Shown: in pieces, positions 17,601 to 25,556 of the stretch | How positions within the stretch are numbered: the first letter of the stretch is position 1 | Layout of the letters: every line of letters begins with the position of its first letter | From: an uncultured Clostridia bacterium | GTDB lineage: Bacteria > Bacillota > Clostridia > Christensenellales > CAG-917 | Direction: 5' to 3' | Assembly: GCA_934277645.1 (NCBI GenBank) | Contig: CAKQUX010000007.1 | Span: 1 to 64,000, forward strand | Length of the DNA stretch: 64,000 bases | Notes under the pieces: generated by a model | The model's database searches: none | The model's input: the letters and a program-made list of their open reading frames with translations, nothing else | Told to the model about the DNA's origin: nothing | Made by a program: the position numbers and the translations under genes

Positions 17601-17962
17601 CCGACCTTAGAATTGCCAAAATCGGCACGCACAAAGTAACCGTCACGGGCGGTACTGTAAGCGGCGGCAAAGAGTTTGTTAAAGCCGGCGAAAAGATAAC
17701 AATCACCGCCGACGCACCGTCGGCAGGAAAAGTCTTCAAAGGCTGGAAAGATGAAAGCGGAAAAATCGTCAGCACGGACAAAAATTACACTTTTGCCGTG
17801 AATGCCGAAATTAACCTTACCGCCGTATACGACAATGCGGCAACGGACGGCAGCGGCACGCTAAGCGGCGGCAAGATTGCTGGCATAGTGATAGGCGTGT
17901 TAGCGGCAGTAGGAGCAGTTACGGCGGCAGTAGTTATAGTCATAAAGAAAAAGAGAAAATAA
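14606..17962 (+). CDS. Membrane-anchored M64-type metalloprotease with DUF6273 domain
   Basis: An 1118-residue exported protein with a very strong ribosome site, AAGGAGGTGA (14590-14599), and an N-terminal membrane/signal segment (residues about 8-28). The DUF6273 domain (about 50-310) ends in the YIGVRPAFYLD pattern. The peptidase M64 (IgA protease-like) domain, about 375-670, has the zinc motif HELGHGLLGLGDEY (His562, Glu563, His566, Asp573). A beta domain, cysteine repeats and an InlB-type B-repeat follow, ending in a membrane helix and KKKRK tail as in the upstream C1 protease. The family cleaves extracellular proteins; the target here is unknown. The fusion of DUF6273 to M64 is unusual in my experience. 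Confidence 0.9.
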   Translation: MKKCFERISTVLIIIAIALVFAIVGSEAIKMQNFANAENKTVASAESSSTSKAKTTQIELGSYISLGKYNGKSVVWRCVSIDEKGYLMLADYILDTLPYDAMTSDNNRSKSHSRNYKRDTYGSNYWKDSNMRSWLNSTADAGKVKWLCGNPPKAGYVDGNAYDQKAGFLNDFTKAEIAAMKTVTQRSLVSHPEYKHGFYDGDGRSDLEYNYYIDSVASNFDSAYGENSTEKVFLLDVKQVNAVWRNFNDDYYIGRNEQGSGWPYWLRTPVSNCNHDMRYVHNNGSVGRESPQRSYIGVRPAFYLDTDYYVTTSGNGTSSNPYIGSAPDKVESDYTVAEPEDDPNQEWDINIEQKLELTLGPYYTSDGKYAEPIIPVYTIQKTRSDTENMVIVICGEGYTKGQQQKFINDVKKVWQGAMQYEPYRSYADRFNVYALCTASESSFENGGSTFFDVVVSDKPSASISTNKGNAWKNHIFERCIGPTFIEQIHDAHIPNKTDPDTFIWDDDKMYSPFYYVHNYINQFALLVNTNQNFGDNYTNLPFGFHYFITPSDSDRAAKTFTHELGHGLLGLGDEYMSSTTQQTDLTSLNVAHTHNPEQVKWKQLLGFRKTYTCNALGYGNSYNSSYECLMRDTAYQFCEVCKLQGYKRMSQLVSGKSLYVADPEVKKYTGQYSAYSDFVDTTYTGYYNFANYRSGVLLSGTDKNKFNTSMAGEKIELRTIVQNLSDTAQRYVTMKLWIKRTDGSVATTRSGNKLEVTQTFTIPVWSEKSKFWAKGALEYKGSDFSSGLVNCSMIYQIPADAVLNEGDTVAFEVTDENGNVLASDNTETQTYANVNIEYKFEDGSEIPNAPKAVIPLPLGSALTLSAPPVLLGHTFARAEGQGGTVNGSGQTVTYYYTKQINTHIHDWGEWISNGDDTHTRTCKKDSSHNETANCLGGTATCTEKAICAICKAAYGKTTPHTYGVWKDEIPATTENFGTKGHYECSVCGKYFDKDGNEITDLRIAKIGTHKVTVTGGTVSGGKEFVKAGEKITITADAPSAGKVFKGWKDESGKIVSTDKNYTFAVNAEINLTAVYDNAATDGSGTLSGGKIAGIVIGVLAAVGAVTAAVVIVIKKKRK
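17363..17962 (+). repeat. Duplicated C-terminal surface module (copy 2)
   Basis: The partner of 13499-14125. Both the sequence and the flanking 3' region are conserved, which suggests recent duplication or gene conversion between the two surface proteases. Confidence 0.9.
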
Positions 17963-17987
17963 AGCAAAACTGTTTTGGACAAAAAGC

Positions 17988-18106
17988 AAAATTGTTTTAT
18001 GAAAAACGACAAACGTTAGTTAGAAAAAAATTGTTTTATGAAAAACAACAAACGTTAGTTTGGAAAAAAGCAAAATTGTTTTATGAAAAACGACAAACGT
18101 TTTTAA
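17988..18106 (+). repeat. Three tandem copies of a 40-45 bp 3'-flank unit
   Basis: AAATTGTTTTATGAAAAAC begins at 17988, 18028 and 18073, each followed by RACAAACGTT. The single-copy relative after the first protease gene (14151-14182) shows that the unit expanded here. No coding content. Confidence 0.75.
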
Positions 18107-18114
18107 GAAAAAAG

Positions 18115-18146
18115 CAAAAGCCGATTGCATAGCAATCGGTTTTTGC
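18115..18146 (+). terminator. Terminator of the M64 protease gene
   Basis: GCAAAAGCCGATTGC and GCAATCGGTTTTTGC with an ATA loop and a T run; almost identical to 14191-14223. Confidence 0.8.
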
Positions 18147-18504
18147 ATTTCAATAAACTTGTCTTTTGGCAAAGCCGACAAAACCATATTAGAGTTAGCA
18201 AATTTAACGTATCTTCTTCTACAACAAAAAATACAACTTTTGGAACGTATATTTTGAAGGCGAAAATACAACATTTGAAAATATAACTCTTGCAAGCTGT
18301 AACAAGAAACGTAGAGCGAATTACATAACCGATGAAGACACTTTTTTATGACCTCGTATTTATAAAAATGATAAAAACAGCAAGCCGTACATTCGTATTT
18401 TTAACGACATTTTGTCTATGGACACGTTCCGAAAAGGTTGACGCTTGCTTTTTCTGCTCAAACATGTTAAGGTTTATTTTGGAAGAAAATTGCAGGAGAA
18501 ATTT
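18147..18504. other. Intergenic region, nothing recognised
   Basis: About 360 AT-rich bases between the M64 terminator and the kinase start. No clear promoter, RNA or ORF with a ribosome site. Confidence 0.4.
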
Positions 18505-19467
18505 ATGGAACAAAAAATCGTACGACCGTATAATAAGGAGCAAACAAAAGATTTTGTAAAAGCTATAATAATTGAACATTATGCTTGCGACGTATTAAAC
18601 AACAAATACATCGGTGGCGGCTCTTTCGGTTACGTCTATAAAATTGAGATTTCCGTTTTTCCATATACCCTCATAGTTAAAGCTTTCCGCGTCGACGGCA
18701 TACACAAAAATGAAGCCGCTGCTTTGAATGTTCTCAGGCAAAACTCGCGGATACATCTTCCTACCGTGTATTTTACAGTCGACGCAAACGATGATATTCC
18801 CATGGATTTTATCGTTGAGGAATATGTTTCGGGTACAGATTGTTTTACCGATTTTAGAAAATTATTTAAAAGTAAAGAAAAAAAACAACAGTTTGCCGAT
18901 AACATTGTTGAAGCCTTGGCTCATTGGCACAGCATAACGAATGAAAAATTCGGTTCTCTCGATAACCCCGAATATGATAATTGGCTCGATTATTATAAGC
19001 CGTTTGCAAAAGACGTTCTCGACACCGCCGTGCAAATGAATAAGGACGGAAAAATTAACGATAAAACAATAAAAATCATGCAAATTGCGTGGAAAAATTT
19101 CGAATATATTTTTTGTGAGCCTATTCGACAAGCCTCTCTTATTCACGGCGACTTAAACGTAATGAACGTTATGAGCGACGGCGATTTAAACATTACCGCC
19201 ATCATTGACCCGTTAGATTGTAAATGGGCAGATAAGGAATTCGAGCTGTTCCAGCTAAGAAACCTCACCGGAAACTTCTTTTACCTTTATGACACCTATA
19301 AAGCAAAATATCCTGTTTCAAAAAATGTCGACTTAAAGTGTGCGTTTTATGGCGTATATCATGAAATCTATTGTTTTATATCCTCAGGCAGGCATACGGA
19401 AATCATTTTAAAAATAGCCGTGAACAGATTGAGAAAAGAATTAAAAAAAGTCGGACTTCTTCAATAG
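18505..19467 (+). CDS. APH-family phosphotransferase (aminoglycoside/small-molecule kinase fold)
   Basis: A 320-residue cytoplasmic kinase of the APH/choline-kinase superfamily. I chose ATG 18505, preceded by AGGAGA (18494-18499), over the longer upstream ORF. A glycine-rich loop GGGSFGYVYKI lies near residues 36-46. The catalytic Brenner motif HGDLNVMNVM holds Asp216, and IIDPLD holds the metal-binding Asp235. The family phosphorylates hydroxyls of aminoglycosides, macrolides, homoserine, choline or ketosamines; the substrate cannot be read from these motifs. It stands alone, so context gives no clue, and antibiotic resistance should not be assumed. Confidence 0.85.
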   Translation: MEQKIVRPYNKEQTKDFVKAIIIEHYACDVLNNKYIGGGSFGYVYKIEISVFPYTLIVKAFRVDGIHKNEAAALNVLRQNSRIHLPTVYFTVDANDDIPMDFIVEEYVSGTDCFTDFRKLFKSKEKKQQFADNIVEALAHWHSITNEKFGSLDNPEYDNWLDYYKPFAKDVLDTAVQMNKDGKINDKTIKIMQIAWKNFEYIFCEPIRQASLIHGDLNVMNVMSDGDLNITAIIDPLDCKWADKEFELFQLRNLTGNFFYLYDTYKAKYPVSKNVDLKCAFYGVYHEIYCFISSGRHTEIILKIAVNRLRKELKKVGLLQ

Positions 19468-19579
19468 GAATTTCGCCTGCATCTCTCTGTTTGTCTGTCG
19501 ATTGTCTGAACTTCTGACGCTCAATGAATTGTTTTTCATATCCATTTCGGTGTTCTACATTTCAAAAATAATTTAAAAA

Positions 19580-19620
19580 AATAATACGAACTCCGATTTG
19601 TTTTCAGGGTTCGTATTATT
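19580..19620 (-). terminator. Leftward terminator of the tRNA-Val genes
   Basis: AATAATACGAACT and AGGTTCGTATTATT-type arms; on the minus strand the stem is followed by a T run. Confidence 0.75.
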
Positions 19621-19625
19621 GAGTA

Positions 19626-19702
19626 TGGTGGAGACAACAGGACTCGAACCTGTGACCCCTTGCATGTGAAGCAAGTGCTCTAACCAACTGAGCTATGCCT
19701 CC
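19626..19702 (-). tRNA. tRNA-Val(CAC)
   Basis: The minus strand gives acceptor GGAGGCA/TGTCTCC, discriminator A and encoded CCA. The anticodon stem CTTGC/GCAAG encloses TTCACAT, so the anticodon is CAC (reads GUG). Confidence 0.95.
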
Positions 19703-19855
19703 AATTATTAAATCGATTATTCAATATAAAAAACTGAGCAAATTGCCCAGCTCTAATTTGTGATCCCCACCATAAAGGTGGGATAGTAGGCAAGAGAATA
19801 TCATCAATTCAAACGGTTCTTCTCTTGTAAGCACGCGCTAAACGATGTTTAGCTT

Positions 19856-19932
19856 TGGTGGAGACAATAGGACTCGAACCTATGACCTCTACGATGTCAA
19901 CGTAGCGCTCTAACCAACTGGGCTATGCCTCC
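19856..19932 (-). tRNA. tRNA-Val(GAC)
   Basis: Minus strand, 77 nt with encoded CCA. The anticodon stem CTACG/CGTAG encloses TTGACAT, so the anticodon is GAC. The body is almost the same as tRNA-Val(CAC) downstream, so the pair arose by duplication. The 150-base spacer between the two holds small hairpins but no gene. Confidence 0.95.
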
Positions 19933-19942
19933 GTGCTTAAAT

Positions 19943-19971
19943 ATAATACTATAAATCGCCAGATAGAGCAA
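19943..19971 (-). promoter_or_regulatory. Promoter of the tRNA-Val pair
   Basis: On the minus strand, TTGCTC (19966-19971), 17-bp spacer, TATTAT (19943-19948); the start would be about 10 bases before the tRNA-Val(GAC) 5' end. Confidence 0.65.
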
Positions 19972-20120
19972 GCATTTTTTGTGCGTTTTTTTTAAAATGG
20001 CAAAAAAATATCAAGTTCTGCCGAAAATGCCGATTAAAAATTCAATATTTGATTGCAAATATAAAAAAACTAAAAATAGTTAACTTTGTTAAAAAAAAGA
20101 TAGCAAATTGAAATCAAATG

Positions 20121-20129
20121 TGGTAATAT
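20121..20129 (+). promoter_or_regulatory. Extended -10 box six bases before the start codon (leaderless)
   Basis: TGG-TAATAT ends at 20129, only six bases before ATG 20136, and no ribosome site is present. The predicted transcription start coincides with the start codon. Confidence 0.55.
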
Positions 20130-20135
20130 TTCTGT

Positions 20136-21218
20136 ATGGACAGATACGAAACGGTGATTATCGGCGGAGGCGCAAGCGGTCTTATGCTTTACAACTTGCT
20201 CAAAAAGAAGAGCATAATTGTGGAAGCAAACGACAGAGTCGGCAAGAAATTGCTTGCAACGGGCAACGGAAAGTGCAATCTTTCAAACGATAATTTAAAC
20301 GCAAGTTTTTACAACGCTCCCGATTTCGTTCGTCCGATAATCGGTGAATTCGGTTTTGAAGAAATCGTAAAAACTTTTAAGTCTTTCGGACTTGTCACAA
20401 AAACCATCGAAGGCAGACTTTATCCTTACAGCGAATGTGCCGCAACCGTTTTAAACGTGCTTAGAAAGAACGTAAACGCATTGACGGCGCATAAGGTGAT
20501 GGACGTGATAAAAACCGATTTCGGATTTACCGTTAAAGCGGCAGGAGAAAACGGTATTTCAATCGATTGTAAAAACGTAGTGTTGGCAAGCGGCAGTAAT
20601 GCGACTTTTGGGTTGAATAGTCTAAATCTTTATAGCAAGTTTGGGCATACCGTAAAAGAGTTTAAGCCGTCGCTGTGTCCTATTAAGGTTGATGGGAGCG
20701 ATATAAAAGGTTTGTCGGGCGTCAGAGTCAAAGCGGCATTGAAATGCGGCGACCATATCGAGAACGGCGAGATTTTGTTTAAGGACAACGCCATAAGCGG
20801 AATTGCGGCGTTTAACGTGTCGGCGATTATTGCGCGCGGCGGATGTAAAAATCTTGCGATAGATTTTATGCCCGATTATACGCTTAACGACGTAGCTAAG
20901 CTTGTTAAGGGCGGCATAGAGGGAATCTTTCATACAAGGCTTTGCGAACTGCTTAAAAGCAGAACGAAAGGAAGTCTTGCCGAGATTATAAAAAACTATG
21001 AACTCACTTTTAAAGGTCTAAGCGATATATCGGCGGCGCAGGTTGCGTCGGGCGGTCTTAATACCGACGAGTTCGACAACAATTTAATGAGCAAAAAAAT
21101 CAGCGGTCTATATGCGATTGGGGAAGCATTAGACGTTGACGGTATTTGCGGAGGCTACAATTTAAGTTGGGCTTTTTCATCTGCCGCCAAGGTCGCAAAA
21201 ATAATTAACGCAACGTGA
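20136..21218 (+). CDS. HI0933/YhiN-family flavoprotein (putative NAD(P)/FAD oxidoreductase)
   Basis: A 360-residue FAD-binding protein of the HI0933/YhiN group (BaiN-like by name in databases). The dinucleotide-binding GGGASG is at residues 10-15, and the family hallmark GKKLLATGNGKCN follows near 38-50. The C-terminal FAD-contact motif GICGGYNLSWA is near 337-347. It is slightly shorter than the usual roughly 400 residues. Its substrate is not known; relatives were proposed as oxidoreductases for various small molecules. The gene has no ribosome site and appears leaderless. A MarR regulator follows seven bases after its stop. Confidence 0.9.
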   Translation: MDRYETVIIGGGASGLMLYNLLKKKSIIVEANDRVGKKLLATGNGKCNLSNDNLNASFYNAPDFVRPIIGEFGFEEIVKTFKSFGLVTKTIEGRLYPYSECAATVLNVLRKNVNALTAHKVMDVIKTDFGFTVKAAGENGISIDCKNVVLASGSNATFGLNSLNLYSKFGHTVKEFKPSLCPIKVDGSDIKGLSGVRVKAALKCGDHIENGEILFKDNAISGIAAFNVSAIIARGGCKNLAIDFMPDYTLNDVAKLVKGGIEGIFHTRLCELLKSRTKGSLAEIIKNYELTFKGLSDISAAQVASGGLNTDEFDNNLMSKKISGLYAIGEALDVDGICGGYNLSWAFSSAAKVAKIINAT

Positions 21219-21225
21219 GGTTATT

Positions 21226-21645
21226 ATGAAGGACATCGAAATTTGCTATACTTCGTTCGACAAGATTTTGAAGTATTTAAAAGCATATTCACACAACGAA
21301 ATGAAAAATTATAACTTGACCCCAAACGAAATTCAGGTTTTGTCTAATTTAGACACCAAATGCACGTCAAGCGAAATCGCGAAGCAAGTAAACGTTTCAA
21401 AGGCGCTTGTTTCGAGAAGCGTAAAATTGCTTCTTCAAAAGGGATATATAACGGCAACACTCTCGGAAATCGATAAACGTGAGTTTGTTATAAAGTTGAC
21501 CGAATCGGGCGAGGAGGTTAGAAACAAAATTATGTCAGTTAAAGATACGTTTACAAAGCGCGCGTTTCAGGATTTCGGCGAAGAGGAATTTACCGTGCTT
21601 AAGGCATTGCTCGGATTGGTGCTTAGAAATCTTGGCTTGAATTAG
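21226..21645 (+). CDS. MarR-family transcriptional regulator
   Basis: A 139-residue winged-helix repressor. The MarR core runs about residues 30-110: helix-turn-helix CTSSEIAKQVNVSKALVSRSV and wing KREFVIKLTESG. It follows the flavoprotein by seven bases with GAGG as ribosome site, so the two are probably co-transcribed. It may control this operon or the M28 peptidase downstream; the ligand is unknown. Confidence 0.9.
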   Translation: MKDIEICYTSFDKILKYLKAYSHNEMKNYNLTPNEIQVLSNLDTKCTSSEIAKQVNVSKALVSRSVKLLLQKGYITATLSEIDKREFVIKLTESGEEVRNKIMSVKDTFTKRAFQDFGEEEFTVLKALLGLVLRNLGLN

Positions 21646-21791
21646 TCGATTTTGATTGACGCGTTCTTCGTTAGGCTTTAGTGCGCATCGAAAACATCAT
21701 CTGAAGTTTAATTCAACAAAATATACTCATTTTTTTATTACAACCGAATATAACGTACTATTTAAAAAACTAAACCATTAAGGGGGAGAAT

Positions 21792-23015
21792 ATGGATTTA
21801 GAAAAAATAAAAGCACGAAAAGGGGAATACGCCGATTATATGGTCGACAAGATTAAAGGCGTTATTTCCGATTGCGGAACGAGATTTTCAGGTTCCGAAG
21901 GGGAAAAGAAGGCCGCCTACTATTTGGAGAACGAGCTTAAAAACTATTCCGACGAAACGAAAGTGGAAAGTTTTGAAGTTCATCCCGATTCGTTTTACGG
22001 CTGGGCGCCTTGGAGCGTTTCGTTCTTGTTGTTAGGCATTGTATGTCTTTTCATTATGCCGTTTATGTCGATAGTATTCGTCATATTGGCGTTAGTACCG
22101 ATGCTCACGACGTTTATAATGTATCGCACGGCTTTTGACAAGTTTTATGCAAAAAAAGAGTCGCACAATGTGACCGCCGTGAAGATGCCTAAGGGCGAAG
22201 TTAAAAGAGCGGTATATTTCAGCGGACATATGGACGCCGCAAAAGAGTGGACGATAAACTACAAATTCGGCGGAAAAGTTATGACGGCGGCAGTTTTAAT
22301 CGGCTTTTTGTCTATCGTATACATAACCGCCATTGCTGTTTACAGCATGATAGTTTTGCCGAAAGCCGGCGTAATGTTTAGCGGCAATTTGGATATGGGA
22401 TTAAGACTTTATCTTTGCTTTGCGTCGCTTGTGTTTGTGCCTGCGATTTTCTCGATGTATTTCCTTTCGCACAGGTCGATAGTAGCCGACGGAGCTAACG
22501 ACAATCTGAGCGGATGCCTTACGGCAACGGCAATTCTCAAAGCACTACAAGACAACGGCATCGAATTTGAACATACCAAAATCGGCGTAATTCTGACCGG
22601 TTCGGAAGAAACGGGACTTCGCGGTTCTAAGGCTTGGGCAAAAGCGCACCGCGACGAATGTCTTAACGTTCCGACCGATATTTACGCGCTCGATACAATC
22701 ACCGAAACCGAACACTTGTCGGTCAATTTGAAAGACCTTAACAGCACTGTAAAGACGAACAAGGAACTCGGCGAAAACTTTATGAATGCGGCAAAAACGC
22801 TCGGCGTTAAATGCTCTTACGGCGGAATTCCTATCGGAGCTTCTGACGGCGCGGCATTCTGCCAAGAAGGACTCAGAGCGACTTCGATTACGGCAATGAA
22901 TCATAATATTCCGCGTTACTATCATACGAGAGTAGACAATGTAGACGCACTCGAAAAAGACGCTTTGGCAACAGTGTTTGAAGTCATCGTTGAAATGCTT
23001 AAAAACTACGAGTGA
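21792..23015 (+). CDS. M28-family metallopeptidase with membrane helices
   Basis: A 407-residue aminopeptidase-like zinc protein. Metal ligands are visible: His146 and the following Asp148 (SGHMDAA), Asp237 (GANDNLSG), the Glu272-Glu273 pair (GSEETGL) and a late His (YYHTRVDN). Two hydrophobic blocks (residues about 75-110 and 163-225) interrupt the N-terminal half, giving probably four membrane helices. That makes it a membrane-bound M28 enzyme with the catalytic domain split around the second helix pair. It has AGGGGGA upstream. The side of the membrane and the substrate are not clear. Confidence 0.88.
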   Translation: MDLEKIKARKGEYADYMVDKIKGVISDCGTRFSGSEGEKKAAYYLENELKNYSDETKVESFEVHPDSFYGWAPWSVSFLLLGIVCLFIMPFMSIVFVILALVPMLTTFIMYRTAFDKFYAKKESHNVTAVKMPKGEVKRAVYFSGHMDAAKEWTINYKFGGKVMTAAVLIGFLSIVYITAIAVYSMIVLPKAGVMFSGNLDMGLRLYLCFASLVFVPAIFSMYFLSHRSIVADGANDNLSGCLTATAILKALQDNGIEFEHTKIGVILTGSEETGLRGSKAWAKAHRDECLNVPTDIYALDTITETEHLSVNLKDLNSTVKTNKELGENFMNAAKTLGVKCSYGGIPIGASDGAAFCQEGLRATSITAMNHNIPRYYHTRVDNVDALEKDALATVFEVIVEMLKNYE

Positions 23016-23029
23016 CAAAACCAGCAAGC

Positions 23030-23220
23030 AACTTTGACAGGCAAGACATAAAATAGTCGTTTAATTAGGTTAAATATAATAAAATCTAATCTGATTAAAT
23101 TAAATTTGATTAGGTTATATTTATTTTAATAGGTAAAACCAAACGTAATAAAATAACGTTCAAACGTAATTAAATAACGTAATTTATTAGGTAAAAAAGA
23201 TTAGCGATTTAGTTAAGCAT
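23030..23220. repeat. AT-rich imperfect short repeats
   Basis: Repeated, degenerate words such as AATCTAAT, TTAGGTTA and AACGTAATWAAATAACGT fill this gap between the M28 stop codon and a terminator. No gene is visible. Confidence 0.5.
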
Positions 23221-23223
23221 ATA

Positions 23224-23255
23224 AAAAAGCACGGAGATTATCTTCGTGCTTTTTA
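23224..23255. terminator. Terminator between convergent M28 and potD genes
   Basis: AAAAAGCACGGAGAT and ATCTTCGTGCTTTTT with one G-U pair and poly-T on both strands; it can serve both directions. Confidence 0.8.
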
Positions 23256-23319
23256 GCTTTAAGTTCAGATAATTTTTGCACTCTTTATAAAATAGAGCGT
23301 ACGTTATTGTGGTTTTAAG

Positions 23320-24738
23320 TTATATCTTTTCGACTTTTTTGCGGAATTTCACTTTTTCTTTGATAGCGTAACCTGCAATGAGAATTCCGAATACTCCGAC
23401 AACGCCGATTAAAACGTATATTAAGGTCATAGGAATTCCGCTTCCGGCTTTTGCTCGTTCCCACATAGCGACAACTGCGTCGTTGGCGTTGCCGAAATCG
23501 TGCATAACGGCAAATTCGCCCGAAAAGTCAGGGTAGCGGCGTTCGTCGGCAAAGTATTCTTCGACATCATATTCGTTTTCTTCCAAAATTTCGGTGACGG
23601 CAGGCGTCGCTTTCAAAATATCTTTATCGACGGCGCAAGTGTAGCCGATTGCCATAGAGTTTTTAATTGCGTTTTCAGGCGCATTCATAAAGTCTATAAA
23701 CATGAGCGCCGCAAGATTGTTTGGCGAACATTTTGGAATACACCAGCCGTCAAACCACAAGTTTGCGCCGACGCTCGGAGCGACGTAATCGAGTTCCATT
23801 CCGACGGCTTCCGCTTCTTCGATTGCCCAAAGCGCGTCGCCCGACCAAGCAAGGTCAACGTATGCGGTTTTGTTTATCATATCGTCCTTGCCGAAGTCGA
23901 CTTCATATCCCGATATATATTTGCGTTGCTCGGTAAGCACTTTTTCGGCGGCTTCCGTCATTTCGCTTTCGGTGCAGTTGATAAGGTCCTGAATGTTGTA
24001 AGATTGATACTTTTCAGGCAAAAGACCGTATTCGTACATATAGAGTACTGCGGCGCAATAAGTGTCGCGAACCGAGTCCTTGACGAGAATTTTGCCGTTT
24101 ATATTTTTGTTTTTGCCTCTATTCCAAAGAACGCCATAGCCGTATTTTTCGACTTCCGCTCGGCTTATATACGACGGATTGAATAAAATTCCGAGAGTGC
24201 CCCACATATACGGCGTCATATAATCCGTCATTGCGCGGCTGTTATTCCCGACTTTTATTGCGGCAAATTCCGCATTTATCGTGTTTAAAACGTTTTTGTC
24301 GACAGTGCCGTAATTGCCGTCTTTACCGTTTCCGATATTGTCGAAACAGTTTGCGTATTTGGCGTTTTGGCTTATATATTTTTGCTTTAAGTCGGTTAAG
24401 GACAAAAGCAAGTCCTTTGTCATAAGCCTTTCGATTGCATATTCGCTCGGCGCTATAAGGTCAACCGTTGCGTCGCCTTGAATGAGTTTTGTGAGCATAG
24501 TTTCGTTCGTATCGAAAGTGGTGTAGGTGATTTTAAGGTTGATGCCCGTAACCGATTTATAGTATGCTTTAAATTCATCTAAAAGCTCCGGTTCGATATA
24601 ATCTTCCCAGTTATAAATGACGAGCTTATCGGTATTTTTTCCGCCGCTTTCATCGTTAGAATTGCAACCAGCAAAAGCGCTTAAAAGCAGGCAGGCAAGT
24701 ATGACTACAAGAAGAATTAAAGATAGCTTCTTTTTCAT
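23320..24738 (-). CDS. potD: Spermidine/putrescine ABC transporter substrate-binding protein PotD
   Basis: A 472-residue extracellular polyamine-binding lipoprotein. It has a signal peptide with FAGC (Cys25), then the PotD start LVIYNWEDYIEPELLDEF, DLIAPSEYA and the late GWCIPK motif. It is longer than the usual 350 residues, partly because of a C-terminal membrane helix (about 438-462, ending in basic residues). It would therefore be tethered at both ends, which is unusual. It overlaps potC by four bases, the last gene of the leftward regulator-potABCD operon. Confidence 0.92.
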   Translation of the reverse strand: MKKKLSLILLVVILACLLLSAFAGCNSNDESGGKNTDKLVIYNWEDYIEPELLDEFKAYYKSVTGINLKITYTTFDTNETMLTKLIQGDATVDLIAPSEYAIERLMTKDLLLSLTDLKQKYISQNAKYANCFDNIGNGKDGNYGTVDKNVLNTINAEFAAIKVGNNSRAMTDYMTPYMWGTLGILFNPSYISRAEVEKYGYGVLWNRGKNKNINGKILVKDSVRDTYCAAVLYMYEYGLLPEKYQSYNIQDLINCTESEMTEAAEKVLTEQRKYISGYEVDFGKDDMINKTAYVDLAWSGDALWAIEEAEAVGMELDYVAPSVGANLWFDGWCIPKCSPNNLAALMFIDFMNAPENAIKNSMAIGYTCAVDKDILKATPAVTEILEENEYDVEEYFADERRYPDFSGEFAVMHDFGNANDAVVAMWERAKAGSGIPMTLIYVLIGVVGVFGILIAGYAIKEKVKFRKKVEKI

Positions 24739-25556
24739 AAAATTGCTCCTTTGGCTTTTTTCGCCGCCTTTTCTTTTCTGATTTTAACGACGTTGACGGT
24801 AAGGACGATTGCAAGCACGGCAACGAATAAAATCGAGAAAATAGCATACCAAAACGGTTCTAAACCTTGAACTCTTGCGTCTGAATATATATACGTCGAT
24901 AGAGTGTTTATACCCGTGCTTGCGCCTTTATTGATTTGCGTAATGATGAAATCGTCAAGCGAAATAGTGAACGCCATAAGAAAGCCGCTTATAATGCCTG
25001 GGGCAATGTACGGTATTTCGACTTTCCAAAGCGCTTGCGCAGGGCTTGCGCCGAGGTCTAACGCCGCTTCGTAAATGTTAGGGTCCATTTTTTCCAGCTT
25101 TGGCAAAATTGACAGAACTACGTATGGCGTGCAGAAAGTGATATGCGCAATGATAAGCCTTAAATATCCCTCCGGAAAGTGGAAAGTAGAGAAGAAGACC
25201 ATAAACGATACCGCAACGACGATTTCGCTGTTTATGATAGGAAACTGGTTGACGTCAAGCGCGGCGCGTTTGAATTTTTTGCCGAATTGATAAATTCCGA
25301 TTGTGGCGAACGAACCTAAAATCGTCGATACGACGCTTGAAACTACGGCTATAAAAAGCGTGTTCAAAACGGCGTCTAAAAGAGTTTTGGATTTTCCGCC
25401 CGACGTGAATATCGAACGATACGCTTCCATACTTGCTCCGCCCGCAAATGAAAAGTTCGAGCTGTTTGAGAAAGAATATATGATTATCATAATAATCGGA
25501 ATGTATAAAAGGGCAAGTATAACGAATATGTATGCCTTTTCTAAAAACTTTTTCAC
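24735..25556 (-). CDS. potC: Spermidine/putrescine ABC transporter permease PotC
   Basis: A 273-residue inner-membrane permease with about six helices. The EAA loop that docks the ATPase is seen as EAALDLGASPAQALWKVEIP. With PotB it forms the translocation channel for polyamines. It overlaps potB by four bases and potD by four, indicating translational coupling. Confidence 0.93.
   Translation of the reverse strand: MKKFLEKAYIFVILALLYIPIIMIIIYSFSNSSNFSFAGGASMEAYRSIFTSGGKSKTLLDAVLNTLFIAVVSSVVSTILGSFATIGIYQFGKKFKRAALDVNQFPIINSEIVVAVSFMVFFSTFHFPEGYLRLIIAHITFCTPYVVLSILPKLEKMDPNIYEAALDLGASPAQALWKVEIPYIAPGIISGFLMAFTISLDDFIITQINKGASTGINTLSTYIYSDARVQGLEPFWYAIFSILFVAVLAIVLTVNVVKIRKEKAAKKAKGAIL

Noticed and set aside
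18505..19467. Antibiotic-resistance aminoglycoside phosphotransferase
   Set aside because: Only the shared kinase motifs are visible; the substrate cannot be determined, so the call stays at superfamily level.
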